A model generated the notes under the pieces. It was given only the letters and a program-made list of their open reading frames with translations, did not search any database and was not told where the DNA came from. Below are positions 7,647 through 17,640 of a DNA stretch of 21,068 nucleotides, one piece after another. The stretch comes from Apophysomyces variabilis (taxonomy: Eukaryota > Mucoromycota > Mucoromycetes > Mucorales > Mucoraceae), in the NCBI GenBank assembly GCA_002749535.1, contig MZZL01000015.1:3590-24657 (forward strand), in the 5' to 3' direction. Both the position numbers and the translations under genes were made by a program. Position 1 is the first letter of the stretch; every line of letters starts with the position of its first letter.

Positions 7647-9224
7647 ATGTCTTTCCCTACCTTCAACACTTCCTTTTCTAATGCCGTTTCTCCCAGTGTT
7701 CCTGCTAAGGAACACTCAGTTATGTCAGATATTTCCACTACCCCTCTTTCCCCTTCGCCTCAAGTGCAGGCCAAAGAAGTTCTTTCAGAGCTCAGGGACG
7801 AATTGGCCTTGTTAATGGTCAAGAACGCCAGAGCAGTCCAGGCCAAGGACCAAGCGGCCATTACCCAGATTGGTCAGGAAATGGAACAGTTGTCTGGACA
7901 GATCCAAGTTATGTTGGGCGCTCAAAAACTCATCGAATCATCAGCACCGTCTATGTCTGTCAAGTCTCGTAAATCCCACCGCGCACCAACCAACCTTCCC
8001 TTTTTCCAATGGGTGGGTTATGAATGGAAATCAGATGCCATTATCTACCCTAGTATCCATGACTGTTTGATCCGCTTCCAGGATGTAATTCGTGCTGATT
8101 TCCTCAACATCAATGAGGTATGGCATATCTATTTGCCTATTGTCATGTCACTGGACCACCGTTCCTGGTTCGAGGTTCATTTGGAGGATCAAGGTCATCA
8201 ACCTTGGAGTTTTGCCAAGTCTGCCCTGATCTGGGATTTTGCTGTTCAGGATGCTGAACGGTTATCAAACCTTACTGACGAACTTATGGCGATTCGTATG
8301 CATCCTTCAGAGTCCGTCTCTGCCTTCACTGCCCGGTTTGAACGTTTGCATTGGGAGGCCCATGCTCCTGACAACCTTATCATGGTGAACCGGTATCTTG
8401 GTGCTTTGCTTCCTGATCTGGCCGACAGAGTGGATACTGCTCGTGCTGGTCTGGCACCTGAAAACAAGCAGTCAGTCCAGCAAATCGCTTCTCTTGCTCT
8501 CTCCCTAAAAGGCCGTACACGCCAACGCCATGGTCGTTCTTGCCAGGATCAAGTGGTATCTCCTTTGCCCTCTCTCTCACCATCATTGGGATCCGTTCCT
8601 ACACATGATGACAGAAAGAAACGCAGGGCTGATACTGTTTCGCCATCCTTCCCATCGTCGTCTAAAGCATTGGCCAAATACTGCCATATCCATGGCAAAG
8701 GTCGCCACAGCACTGAAGAGTGCTGCAAAGCTGCACTCTTTACACAACCACAGGGTTCCTTTGTTGGTTCTGGTCCAACTAGCAAGCACAATCCTTTCTG
8801 CCAATTTTTGGTGCCTACTACTGCTGCTCCTGGTCCATCTTCCTCGTCGTCGTCGTCCCATGCTCCGGCACCTGACACACCTTCTGACAAGGGTAAAGGC
8901 AAAAGCAAGTCTTGCTTCACTTGCGGGAACCTTTGGGTTCCTGGCCACAAGTGCAAGACAGTGGCTATCCGAAGCATACACGTTCAGCCTGCTGAACCAG
9001 CTCCTGAGGATACACCGGACATCAACATGGAAGAGGTAGAAGAAACCCTTTCTGGCGCTTGCATCCAATGTAAGTTATCACACAGTATTGATGAGTATTC
9101 CTTTGAGAACACACGCTCATATTACATATCTATCATCTTACAGAATCACGAGCTTTGGGCCTTATTGGACCCAGGTGCAACCACGAGTACTGTCTCTTCT
9201 TCTCTGTGCCGCCGTTTTCAATAG
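7647..9224 (+). CDS. gag: Ty3/gypsy copy B Gag and N-terminal protease
   Basis: 525 residues from ATG 7647 after a T-rich leader. Residues ~35-85 are predicted helical and charged, ~110-290 are the retrotransposon Gag region (FFQWVGYEW, MSLDHRSWFEV, HPSESVSAFTARFERLHWEA). A C346-x2-H349-x4-H354-x4-C359 motif precedes a Ser-rich linker, and a CX2CX7HXC zinc knuckle lies at 423-436 (CFTCGNLWVPGHKC), the form common in chromoviruses. LLDPGATTSTV with Asp508 is the aspartic protease active site; DPG instead of DS/TG also occurs in other Ty3/gypsy elements. A TAG at 9222-9224 ends the frame only about 17 codons after Asp508, inside the protease, and the same frame continues into pol. The TAG is probably a nonsense mutation of a Gln codon, or possibly a leaky stop. 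Confidence 0.88.
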   Translation: MSFPTFNTSFSNAVSPSVPAKEHSVMSDISTTPLSPSPQVQAKEVLSELRDELALLMVKNARAVQAKDQAAITQIGQEMEQLSGQIQVMLGAQKLIESSAPSMSVKSRKSHRAPTNLPFFQWVGYEWKSDAIIYPSIHDCLIRFQDVIRADFLNINEVWHIYLPIVMSLDHRSWFEVHLEDQGHQPWSFAKSALIWDFAVQDAERLSNLTDELMAIRMHPSESVSAFTARFERLHWEAHAPDNLIMVNRYLGALLPDLADRVDTARAGLAPENKQSVQQIASLALSLKGRTRQRHGRSCQDQVVSPLPSLSPSLGSVPTHDDRKKRRADTVSPSFPSSSKALAKYCHIHGKGRHSTEECCKAALFTQPQGSFVGSGPTSKHNPFCQFLVPTTAAPGPSSSSSSSHAPAPDTPSDKGKGKSKSCFTCGNLWVPGHKCKTVAIRSIHVQPAEPAPEDTPDINMEEVEETLSGACIQCKLSHSIDEYSFENTRSYYISIILQNHELWALLDPGATTSTVSSSLCRRFQ

Positions 9225-9302
9225 CAGATTATACCGCAGTCTGGAGTAGTACATCTTGCAAACAAGCACATTTCTGTAAATAGACTGGGTATCACAAATA
9301 AA

Positions 9303-11468
9303 TTGTCAATCAGTTGCAATGGCAAAACTATCAGTCATTCCTTTGAAGTTTTTAATTTACATGGCAAAGCAGAAGTTTGCATTGGCAATGATATTAAACA
9401 TCATTTTGGCATTCATTTGAAAGGTCTTCCTTCTTGTTGGCATCGTACAGGCCTTCCACAACTGCCATCCAATTCTCTTGATGATTTCAAGCCTAACAAT
9501 TCTCCTGCAGGTTCTTCATCAGAACAACAGGAATTTCGTGAAGCTATACAGACCTTCATACAGGCTAATGCTTCCATTCCTTCCTCATCATTCTGCACGG
9601 TTCCAGAATCCATCATCCGTTTGGATACTCCTGCTGGCGTTACGGCCTATCGTCCTCCTTACAAGGTTCCAGAAACACTTAAACCAATCTTACAGGAACA
9701 GATTGATAAGTGGCTCTCAGACGGTATCATCACTAGGGCACCTGTCAACACAGCTTGGAACAGTCCGTTAACATTCGCACCTAAAAAGGATATTGATGGT
9801 AACTTTACCAAGTACCGTCCTTGTTTGGATCCGCGCCACATCAACCGTTTACTTTCTGATGATCGCTTCCCTCTTCCCCACATCAGTGACATTTTCAAGA
9901 AGATGTCTGGTGCCACAGTCTTTACCACGCTCGATCTGAAAAATGCATTCCACCATTTTAAGATCTACGAGCCCGATCAACACAAGACTGCCTTTACGGT
10001 AAACAGTATCCAGTACATGTTCCGTGGCTGTCCTTTTGGTTTGAAGCCTATTTCATCCAAATTTCAACGAGTGATGAACTACATCTACCAAGACACGCCG
10101 TTTATCACTACCTTTGTGGATGATATCGTTATTTTCTTCAAGAATCTTGTTGAACACGTCCATCATGTCCAAGAGGCTATTCAACGTCTCACAGACATAA
10201 ACTTGATTCTTAATCCAGACAAATGCCACTTTGCACAACAGTCTGTTTACCTGCTCGGTTTCTGCGTTAGTGCCAAAGGTGTTTCCTTGGATCCACGCAA
10301 AGTCGCCAACGTGCAGAAATGGCCTCAACCCACTACTGGTAAGGACATACAACGTTTCCTGGGCCTTGTCAATTACTTCAGAGAGCATCTTCCCAACCTC
10401 TCTACCATCACGGCGCCCCTGGACCGCCTACGCCACAAGGATTCTCTCAGGGATTTATGGACCATGGAACATACGCAGGCATTTGACAACATCAAGACGA
10501 TGTTACTACATGCTCCCATTCTTAGTCCCCCTGACTTATGCTACCCATTCGCTGTAGCTACAGATGCGTCCAACGTTGGCATCGGTGCTGTTCTTTTCCA
10601 GGTCATTGACAACCAATACCGTTACATTGGTTTTATGGCTCGCGCTCTCAACTCTGCTGAACGTAACTATTCCATGACAAAACGTGAGCTTCTCACTGTC
10701 GTCTATGCATTCTGCAAATTCCACCAGTTTTTGTGGGGTCGCAAGTTTACACTGTACACGGACCATAAGGCACTGACCTACATCCACACGCAGCCCGTCA
10801 CGAACCCTATGATGGTCAACTGGTTGGACATCCTTTGTGACTACATGTATGACATTGCTCATTTACCAGGTATCAAAAACGTTTTGCCCGATACTTTGTC
10901 TCGCCTTTTCCCTATGGCAAAAGAGCTAAAGAGGGGCAACGTGGACAAAACGTCACTTAAATACAGTGACTCACGTTCCACACAAGAGGCTGCACCCTCT
11001 TACAACAAACTGCAGGAACCAGCTCAGCGGATGCTTCAACCTGCTGACTACATGACGCCACTGGAAGAGGAGCGACCCGATCTCCTTGAACAAGCCCACT
11101 TAATGGGTCACTTCAGTGCGGATGCTATTGTCAAAGCAATCCACAATGATGGCTTACATTGGGCCAATCTTAAACAGGATGCCTTGAATACTGTTGCCAA
11201 ATGCCCTGCTTGCCAGCGCTTTAACATTGGCAAACATGGCTACCATCCTCTGAAGAACGTCACTGCGAGTGCTCCTGGAGATCACTGGGCAATTGATCTG
11301 GGTACGCTCAGCACTACCTCCACAAGCGGCAATAACTACATTCTTGTCATAGTCGATATCTTCACTCGCTTCTGTATTCTACGAGCCATACCAGATAAAT
11401 CTGCCCTTACAATCGCACACCAACTTATTAAAGTTTTCTGCGATTTTGGCTTCCCAAAGATTTTATAA
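9303..11468 (+). CDS. pol: Ty3/gypsy copy B Pol: protease end, RT, RNase H, integrase N-terminus
   Basis: Same frame as gag after the TAG at 9222-9224; the true polyprotein has no start here, and 9303 is only the first start-like codon (TTG). The first ~40 residues complete the protease. RT covers about residues 120-300: RPCLDPRHIN, TTLDLKNAFHHF, FGLKPISSKFQ and the FVDD active site (Asp273-Asp274). RNase H follows with VATDASNVGIGAVL (Asp421), MTKRELLTVVYAF and LYTDHKALTY. The integrase begins with an HHCC finger (AHLMGHF ... CPACQ) and the first catalytic Asp (HWAIDLG). The enzymes copy the element RNA to DNA and insert it. A TAA at 11466-11468 stops the frame just before SDNGSEF; copy C has CAA (Gln) at this position, so it is a nonsense mutation. 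Confidence 0.92.
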   Translation: MSISCNGKTISHSFEVFNLHGKAEVCIGNDIKHHFGIHLKGLPSCWHRTGLPQLPSNSLDDFKPNNSPAGSSSEQQEFREAIQTFIQANASIPSSSFCTVPESIIRLDTPAGVTAYRPPYKVPETLKPILQEQIDKWLSDGIITRAPVNTAWNSPLTFAPKKDIDGNFTKYRPCLDPRHINRLLSDDRFPLPHISDIFKKMSGATVFTTLDLKNAFHHFKIYEPDQHKTAFTVNSIQYMFRGCPFGLKPISSKFQRVMNYIYQDTPFITTFVDDIVIFFKNLVEHVHHVQEAIQRLTDINLILNPDKCHFAQQSVYLLGFCVSAKGVSLDPRKVANVQKWPQPTTGKDIQRFLGLVNYFREHLPNLSTITAPLDRLRHKDSLRDLWTMEHTQAFDNIKTMLLHAPILSPPDLCYPFAVATDASNVGIGAVLFQVIDNQYRYIGFMARALNSAERNYSMTKRELLTVVYAFCKFHQFLWGRKFTLYTDHKALTYIHTQPVTNPMMVNWLDILCDYMYDIAHLPGIKNVLPDTLSRLFPMAKELKRGNVDKTSLKYSDSRSTQEAAPSYNKLQEPAQRMLQPADYMTPLEEERPDLLEQAHLMGHFSADAIVKAIHNDGLHWANLKQDALNTVAKCPACQRFNIGKHGYHPLKNVTASAPGDHWAIDLGTLSTTSTSGNNYILVIVDIFTRFCILRAIPDKSALTIAHQLIKVFCDFGFPKIL

Positions 11469-12027
11469 TCTGACAACGGTTCTGAGTTTGTCAATGAGCT
11501 GATAGATTTGATCACTGAACATTCTGGCTTTGACCACCGACTTGTTGTACCTTATCATCCTCAAGCCAATGGAGTTGCCAAGAAGTGGGTTGACACAACA
11601 AAACAGGTAATCATCAAACATTTGGAGGGCAAAAAGGACAATTGGGATTTATATGTCCCAAGTACGCAACTGGCAATGAACCTCAAACATGCCAAGCTAC
11701 ATTCCACCTGTCCATTTGACTTGATGTTTGCATGACGAATCAATCCTTTCCAGAACTACCAAAATATGGAGCTTGGTAAGACTTCTTCTCACTCTGACAA
11801 TATCAAAGAACGTCAGAAACAAATTGAAGAAATGGAAAAGATCGTCATTCCGGCTATCAATGAACGCATCAAAACACTGCATGCAACAGAACAGACAAAG
11901 TTTGAATCTAGTCACCGTATTATTCAGGAATTTCCCAATGGCAGTAAAGGTCATGATCAAAAATGTCATGCGATCATCAAAGACTGATCCACGATATGAA
12001 GGACCATTTACTGTCAGTGGAAAGACA
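11469..12027 (+). pseudogene. pol: Ty3/gypsy copy B integrase C-terminal part, broken
   Basis: Continues the pol frame after the TAA. SDNGSEF carries the second catalytic Asp. In YHPQANGVAKKWV the third catalytic residue, expected Glu (copy C: NGVAERW), is Lys (codon 11580-11582). A TGA at 11733-11735 stands where copy C has CGT (Arg). One extra G near 11949-11950 shifts the frame; in the shifted frame SSKTDPRYEGPFTV, the GPY/F module that follows the integrase core in this clade, matches copy C. The reading then meets the CACTA element at 12028. Copy B's integrase therefore has four independent lesions plus an insertion. Confidence 0.88.
12025..12027. repeat. Target site duplication, left (ACA)
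   Basis: ACA directly before the CACTG end. The same triplet follows the other end at 17670-17672. Three bases is the usual CACTA duplication length. Confidence 0.88.
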
Positions 12028-12056
12028 CACTGCGGTTGAAGGGTGATTCTACCACC
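12028..12056 (+). repeat. Left terminal inverted repeat of the CACTA element
   Basis: Starts CACTGCGGTTGAAGGGTGAT and continues TCTACCACC. It pairs with 17641-17669. Confidence 0.93.
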
Positions 12057-12057
12057 T

Positions 12058-12120
12058 TTCTACCACGTGGTAGAATCAGAGATTCTATCCACTTTCTACC
12101 ATGATGGTAGAATCTCTGAC
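12058..12120. repeat. Left subterminal palindrome and repeats
   Basis: A perfect 18-bp palindrome at 12058-12075 (TTCTACCACGTGGTAGAA) followed by two more TTCTACC/GGTAGAATC pairs. These are probable binding sites for the element's own proteins. Confidence 0.75.
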
Positions 12121-12237
12121 CTCTCACATGTTCCTCCTACCCCAAATGGTGTGGTAACAGCAAACATATATAAAATAAGTTACCGCAGCAAAAACCTGCT
12201 ATTTATACTTCTTTAACGTTTTCTTTTACCATTGCTC

Positions 12238-15200
12238 ATGCCTTCTAACCGATTAGTTGAATGCCGATGCTCTAATTGCAGGCAACACAATTGCAATAGA
12301 GACTACTGTCTTGTAACACAGAGAGTGAAAAACGAACATGAACGAAGAGACCTTATTGCAGCTACTTTTGCTGGTATACACAAAGAATATTAAACTATGG
12401 CTTTAAAAACCTAACAGTTATTCCTCATTAGCTAACAATGCGAATGTTGTGAATGCTAACATAGGCAGTTCAGCTGCTTATGATAGCATGGACATCAATA
12501 ATGGTGCGTGTTTACTGAACAATACTTTACATTAACAAGTTCCTCAATAAACAAATAATAACATATAATTCTTAGAGTTTGAATTGCCTGACGATGAAGA
12601 TGAAACTCATTTCGATCTTGACACCGATTATGAGAATGAAGGGGAACAACTGGATGTTGTACAGGAGCTTGAATTTGGCGACGCTTCTGAATTTCGATAT
12701 GTGGATGAAGAAGAGCTCGCAGATAGCGAAACTGAAACACAAACAGGAGCGGCACCAACAGGTAGTGTTTCCTTATTAAGTTTTAATAAACTCACCGTTT
12801 TTATTGTAAAGTGAATTTTGCCGCACCATTTGGCTTCATCGCACTCTTCGTAATCTATTTTCAGTTGTTCTTCATTGTTGGAAGAGGCATGGCTGTTTTC
12901 ATCCATTTCCTTAATGAGCTTCTTTATACGTTCGGTCATAATTTTCAGTTTCCATCCACTATTGAAAGCTTCCGCCAGCAGGCTGGATTCAATTCCCTGA
13001 CTAGCCATTTGCAAAAATATGTGATGTGTCAAAGATGTCACACACTTTACCTCCCTTAAGATGCACCTAATAAGTGCACATTCATCCGCTTTCCTAATCA
13101 TCCGCAGGAAAGAGAGCGTAACAAGACTTGTGATCAGCCACTCTTCAAGTCTACATCAAATGATCGTCCATTGAAATCATCACCATGCAAAGAATTCCTC
13201 TACAATTCGCTCACAGACAACTTGCGTATGTTTTTTCAAAGAGCAGATTTTGAAGAGAAGATTGAACAATGGCGACGTCGTACTACACTTGAAGACACGT
13301 TGTCAGATATATATGATGGTGCAGTTTGGCGGTCCATACTTGATGAACATCAGGATCCATTTGTAGATCGTCCAAGATCTTTGCTTCTTTCCATGAATGT
13401 CGATTGGTTTAAGCCTTTCCATGGTTCCCAATATTCTTGTGGGGCTATATACATTGCGATCAATAACTTACCTCGCAGTGAGCGCTTTAAGCCTCACAAT
13501 ATTATTCTAGTTGGTGTTATCCCAGGCCCAACCGAACCAAGCACCTACGAAATGAACAACTACTTGAAACCATTAGTGGAAGAGTTGAACGCCTTGTACC
13601 TTGGTATCAGAATGACCACTTACCGTTATCAAGAACCTGTTACTGTGCGCGCTGCATTGTGTATGAGTGCATGTGACATTCCAGCGGCAAGAAAAATTAA
13701 TGGCTTTACCTCGCATGCCAGTACCCGTGGATGTCACAAGTGTAATCGACAGTTCAGCGTGATCCCTGGCACGTCATCTATAGATTACTCAGGGTTTGAC
13801 ATTGACAGTTGGATCCTGCGAACAAGAGAAGATAATCTTTGACATGCTGAGAGTTGGCGATGTGCATCCACAGAAGCTGAGTGGAAGAAATTAGAAAAGA
13901 CTACAGGAACACAATGGAGTGCACTGCATGACCTTCCTTACTTTGATGCCGTAAGATTTACAATCGTAGACCCGATGCATAACTTGTTTCTGGGCACCGC
14001 CAAACGAATGACAGAAGTATGGGCAAACGAAGGTTATTTTGCTGAAAGGCAGCTTGAAGCTATGCAAAAGCTTGCTGATGGTGTCCTCTCTCCGCCACAG
14101 TTCCCGACTCTTTCACAGAAAATATCAAAAAACTTCCCTAATGTGAAAGCTGATGAATGGAAGTCATGGTGTTTAGTCTATTCGCCTTACATATTGTCCA
14201 AAGTGCTTCCTGCTGAGCATTTCGCAAACTGGATACACTTTGTTGATGCATGCCGCCTGCTCGTCAAACCATCCATTACAAGAGATGAGATCAACACTGC
14301 CCACCAGTGTTTACTTCGCTTTTGTCAAGGCAATGAACGATTATATGGAAACGCGCAGATTACTCCAAATCAACATCTGCACATGCATTTGCGAGAGAGC
14401 GTTCTTGATTTCAGCCCTATTTACACTTTCTGGGTGTTTAGTTTTGAACGTTATAACGGCCTTCTGGCAAATCTTGACACAAACCGTAAAGACTCCTTTG
14501 AAAGTATGTTTCTTAAAAAATTCCTTGAACATACGCGCTCCATGGATTTTCTTCAACAAGTTTCAACGCAGATTGGCAATAACCAAAATCAGCTTGACTT
14601 ACTAAAAGACCTAATTGATAATCCATCTTCTAGCACAACGTCTGCTCAGCTTTCATTAGAAGACAATTTCGACCCTATCGATTTTGTGCAAATGTCTATA
14701 ACTGTTAGACATGCCACTGGTTGCGAGCCTCTTCCCCCTAACGTGTTTCCATCGTCGTTCAAGAAGGTCCGTATGAGTCCAGATCATTACCATGCTTTGA
14801 TCGGGTTTTACAAAATGGCGTATCCAACCATCAGGCTAGTTCATTATCTCCAAGCAAACCAGCAGAGTACTCTCGTCAGTAATACCATAAGCAAATTCTA
14901 TACGTTGAAATTGCATGGTCAAATGTTTCGCTGTGCTGAAGGCCGTTCACAACGAGGATCGCATGTCCAAGTTCTTTTTGAAACCGAATTTAGTCTCATC
15001 CCAAGCGCCTATCCGTGCAAGATTCTCTACTTCTTCAAACACGAACTCTTCATAAACGGTAGCTTAACGTCACATGTCTTCGCAATGGTGCGCTGGTACG
15101 AAGCATATAGCGGTCAACAAGCTTATGAGAACGAGAGTATCGAGCTTTGGCATGATAAGTTCGGTCCTTTAGATGAACATTGCGTTGTACCCATCCATCA

Positions 15201-15294
15201 TATCCATTCTCATATAGCAATCGCCAAAGAAAAAACCCGTCATTCAGATGAGAATCTTATCGTCATTCCTTTGCAAAACCGTTCCCAACTCTGA
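12238..15294 (+). pseudogene. CACTA transposase (Tnp2 / Transposase_21), four exons, two nonsense codons
   Basis: Exons 12238-12373, 12432-12503, 12576-12761 and 12812-15294; GT-AG introns of 58, 72 and 50 nt keep one frame, giving about 958 codons. Exon 1 has a Cys-rich motif (CRCSNC, then C and C, residues 9-24), exon 3 is strongly acidic. Exon 4 opens with a hydrophobic stretch (FGFIALFVIYFQLFFIV), then FPSTIESFRQQAGF and CQRCHTLY. The catalytic region shows NVDWFKPFHGSQY, VGVIPGPTEPS, YLKPLVEELNALY, ACDIPAARKINGF with a GCHKC pair, and VDPMHNLFLGTAKRM, the hallmark of fungal Tnp2 proteins. The family cuts both element ends with a DDE-type RNase H-fold nuclease. In-frame stops at 13057-13059 (TAA) and 13840-13842 (TGA) break it; I choose ATG 12238 because the Cys-rich start is in frame with all exons. 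Confidence 0.87.
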
Positions 15295-15396
15295 TGAAAA
15301 TTATAGCAAACATTCTGCCTTTCAGAAAGTTTTTTTTATTCTATGTCTTATAAGTTAGTACTTTCAATTTCGCTAAATAAACGCTATTTACCTATT
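15295..15396. terminator. Short convergent intergenic gap (shared 3' ends)
   Basis: About 100 bp, AT-rich, between two convergent stop codons. AATAAA at 15376-15381 on the plus strand could serve the transposase mRNA end. No more can be said from sequence. Confidence 0.35.
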
Positions 15397-16361
15397 TTAC
15401 TTTAACATCCAGGATGGCAATCCTGTGGGGCATTCCATTTCTACTTCTTCTACATGCTTGGTGTAAAACTTCTTTGCTGATGAGCAAAGCCCATCTAATG
15501 CTTCCAGGCACTCATTCGCCTTCCAGAAGTGATCAGTTGAAACGGCCGGCGGTCATAAAAAACCTTACCTGGTCAGATCTCCAGCGCAGGCGTTTGACGT
15601 GTAATGACGCGTTGCCTTCACCATTGGACTCTTCCGCGGACATACAGTCGCGTGAAAGGAGGCGATCTATGTCACCTGCATACCGCTCCTCAAAAGTGCG
15701 TCTATTTTTAAGGAGAGCATCCATTCTCTGGGCCAGTTTCTAAAGCAGCCAAAAAAACTAAGCTTTTTAAAACCTTTAAACGAATTTTGACATGCCTTCA
15801 TTACGCGCTGATAGCGCCGTTTTCGCACCTACATCTCCTTTTTCTTGTCTGCTGGAACAGCAGACTTTCTCTTTGTGTTTCTGAAGTTATCATGCAACAT
15901 GCTATGAAGTTTCTGGTCTGCTTGCACAGTGCGATTGTTTGGCATGTGTTGCCGAAGGTACGTTTTCAATTGAGACATAACCAACTTGTTCGCATCAGAA
16001 TTGAAGGGCTCATCGTACTTGTACCCTTTATTATCCTTAAACAATTCTTCCACATAGTGTCGAATCTCTCTCTATTCATGGATTAACGATCGGCCCTTAT
16101 TAGCTACACCTTGCATCTGGATCTTAACACACTTACTGACAATTCAACATCAGTGGTTCGCTGTGACCCCTCTGCAACAACAGCTGCGGAGATGCTAAAC
16201 TCCATAACGCTGGACGATCTTTCTCTCTCCTGCTGCTCTTGCAACGCATCCACCCTCTGTCAAAGAGTCTCATTGTCAGTTTAAAGGAGACGAAGGTCTT
16301 CCTTCAAAAGACTGACTTGGCGAGACAATTGCTCGTTTGACGATATTTGGTTGGAAAACAT
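15397..16361 (-). pseudogene. Second CACTA gene, convergent with the transposase, function unknown
   Basis: Read on the minus strand as exons 16361-16137, 16071-15796, 15739-15569 and 15519-15397, about 264 codons. Introns are 65, 56 and 49 nt; the second starts with GC instead of GT. The first exon begins MFSNQISSNEQLSRQ and looks like a coiled coil (heptad Leu, QVSLLKEDLRLL, QRVDALQEQQERER). The middle is basic (QLKTYLRQHMPNNRTVQADQ, NFRNTKRKSA, VRKRRYQR). The third exon has DCMSAEESNGEG followed by KRLRWRSDQ. Internal stops: TAA 16283-16281, TGA 16262-16260, TAG 15831-15829. I know no named domain. By position it could be the second transposition protein (DNA-binding or regulatory) typical of two-gene CACTA elements; that role is inference. 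Only about 100 bp separate its end from the transposase stop. Confidence 0.6.
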
Positions 16362-17480
16362 TTCTTTTTGGATATGAATGAGTTAAGTGCTTTATTCTTT
16401 ATGTGTGGATCTTACTTTGGCAGAGAATAAAAACTAATTAGCAAACCTGAAACTTTACGTTTTTCTAAGAGGTGCGATTGTGTATGCGCGATTCCCAGGA
16501 ACTGCGTCAATATTTATATCACATGCTTCTGAAAAGAATTTTTTCTTTTTTATGGGGTTATTCGCGTTTTCTTTTCCTTATCCTTTTCTTTCACAAACTT
16601 TTTCCTCTACTTTTTTTTTCACTCTATGGTGTTTCAGTACTTCTTCATCGACAAACTCACTTTCACAATGTTGATGATATATCATCCTAATGATATACAA
16701 CCTTGACCTGAAACCGTGTTCTTTGCTGGTAAGCTTTTATCTTTTGTTTGACAGAATCTCATTCTTTTTTCTTTTGATAGCTGGCATGTTCCCTACACTT
16801 TGAGTAAGCATGCTTGTTACTTTTAACTAAGGTACTTTGATTGACTTACTTAGGCTTAGCTAACCTTTACTTTCTTTTATCATTTGGAACAGTTTTCCTC
16901 TTTTTAAACCGGACATAGAAAAGCATGACACACTTTTAATGGTACAGAAACTTTTTTATGCTGTAATGTTGATTATTTATATAGAAGTAGCTCTTTGTAG
17001 GCTTATCAGGGATCTTGCCAACTGTTATTGCTATGCTGTCTTAGGTATGCTAACATGTTTTAGCTTTTAATACATTTTATTAACCATTGTGTTTAATTAT
17101 TTTTCTTTTATCCTTTAGTAACTAGGTAAGACTATATAGATCCAATCGTAAAATTAGCTATTGATAGTATATTACTTTGTAAAAGCTTCAATAAAACAAA
17201 AGCATTTTTTTCTTTATATGTACAATTAAAGCAGTATCCTTAGGAATGATAAAGGAGTATATTTTATTGGTTAAAGTAATGCATGCGATAGGAAAAGCTT
17301 CCAATTAAAAAGACTAGATAAGAACAGTTAGCTCCAATAGAATGTATCATTTCAAACAAGTTGATCCAATAAAATCGTTTAAAGAAAGGAATATGATTGA
17401 ATGAAGATATAACAGTAACCTTTAATATATAATACTTGATCCAATAACATCAATATAATGGTTTCTGACATATAGCACTT
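16362..17480. other. Non-coding right arm of the CACTA element
   Basis: AT-rich, without a credible gene. It is alignable by eye over most of its length, from about 16485, with 4490-5480 of the small element, sharing words such as CAAACTTTTTCCTCTA, CTTTGCTGGTAAGCTTTTAT, ATGGTACAGA and GCTCCAATAGAATGTATC. The shared length suggests this arm is needed in cis or was simply kept when the middle was deleted. Confidence 0.75.
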
Positions 17481-17499
17481 TATCCAATAGTTGAACGTT

Positions 17500-17640
17500 G
17501 GGGGGGTGGTAGAAAGGTGGTGGAAAAGGTGGTGGAAGGTACATTCCACAAACCTTTGAAGAGATTCCACCGCGCGGTGGAAAAGTGGTGGAAAGGTGGT
17601 GGAAAGGTGGTGGAATCTCAGATTCTACCAAGTTTCTACC
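17500..17640. repeat. Right subterminal GGTGGAA repeats and 18-bp palindrome
   Basis: At least seven GGTGGAA or GGTAGAA words, plus the perfect palindrome TTCCACCGCGCGGTGGAA at 17565-17582. The small element has the same arrangement at 5554-5571, with two central mismatches. Confidence 0.78.

Noticed and set aside
8246..9068. Several sizeable minus- and plus-strand frames overlapping copy B gag
   Set aside because: Shadows of the gag frame in GC-richer sequence; no recognisable motif, while gag shows zinc knuckle and protease.
16074..16136. Frameshift plus TAG in the second CACTA gene
   Set aside because: A GTAAGT...TAG intron (16136-16072) removes both and keeps the frame, so no lesion is needed there.
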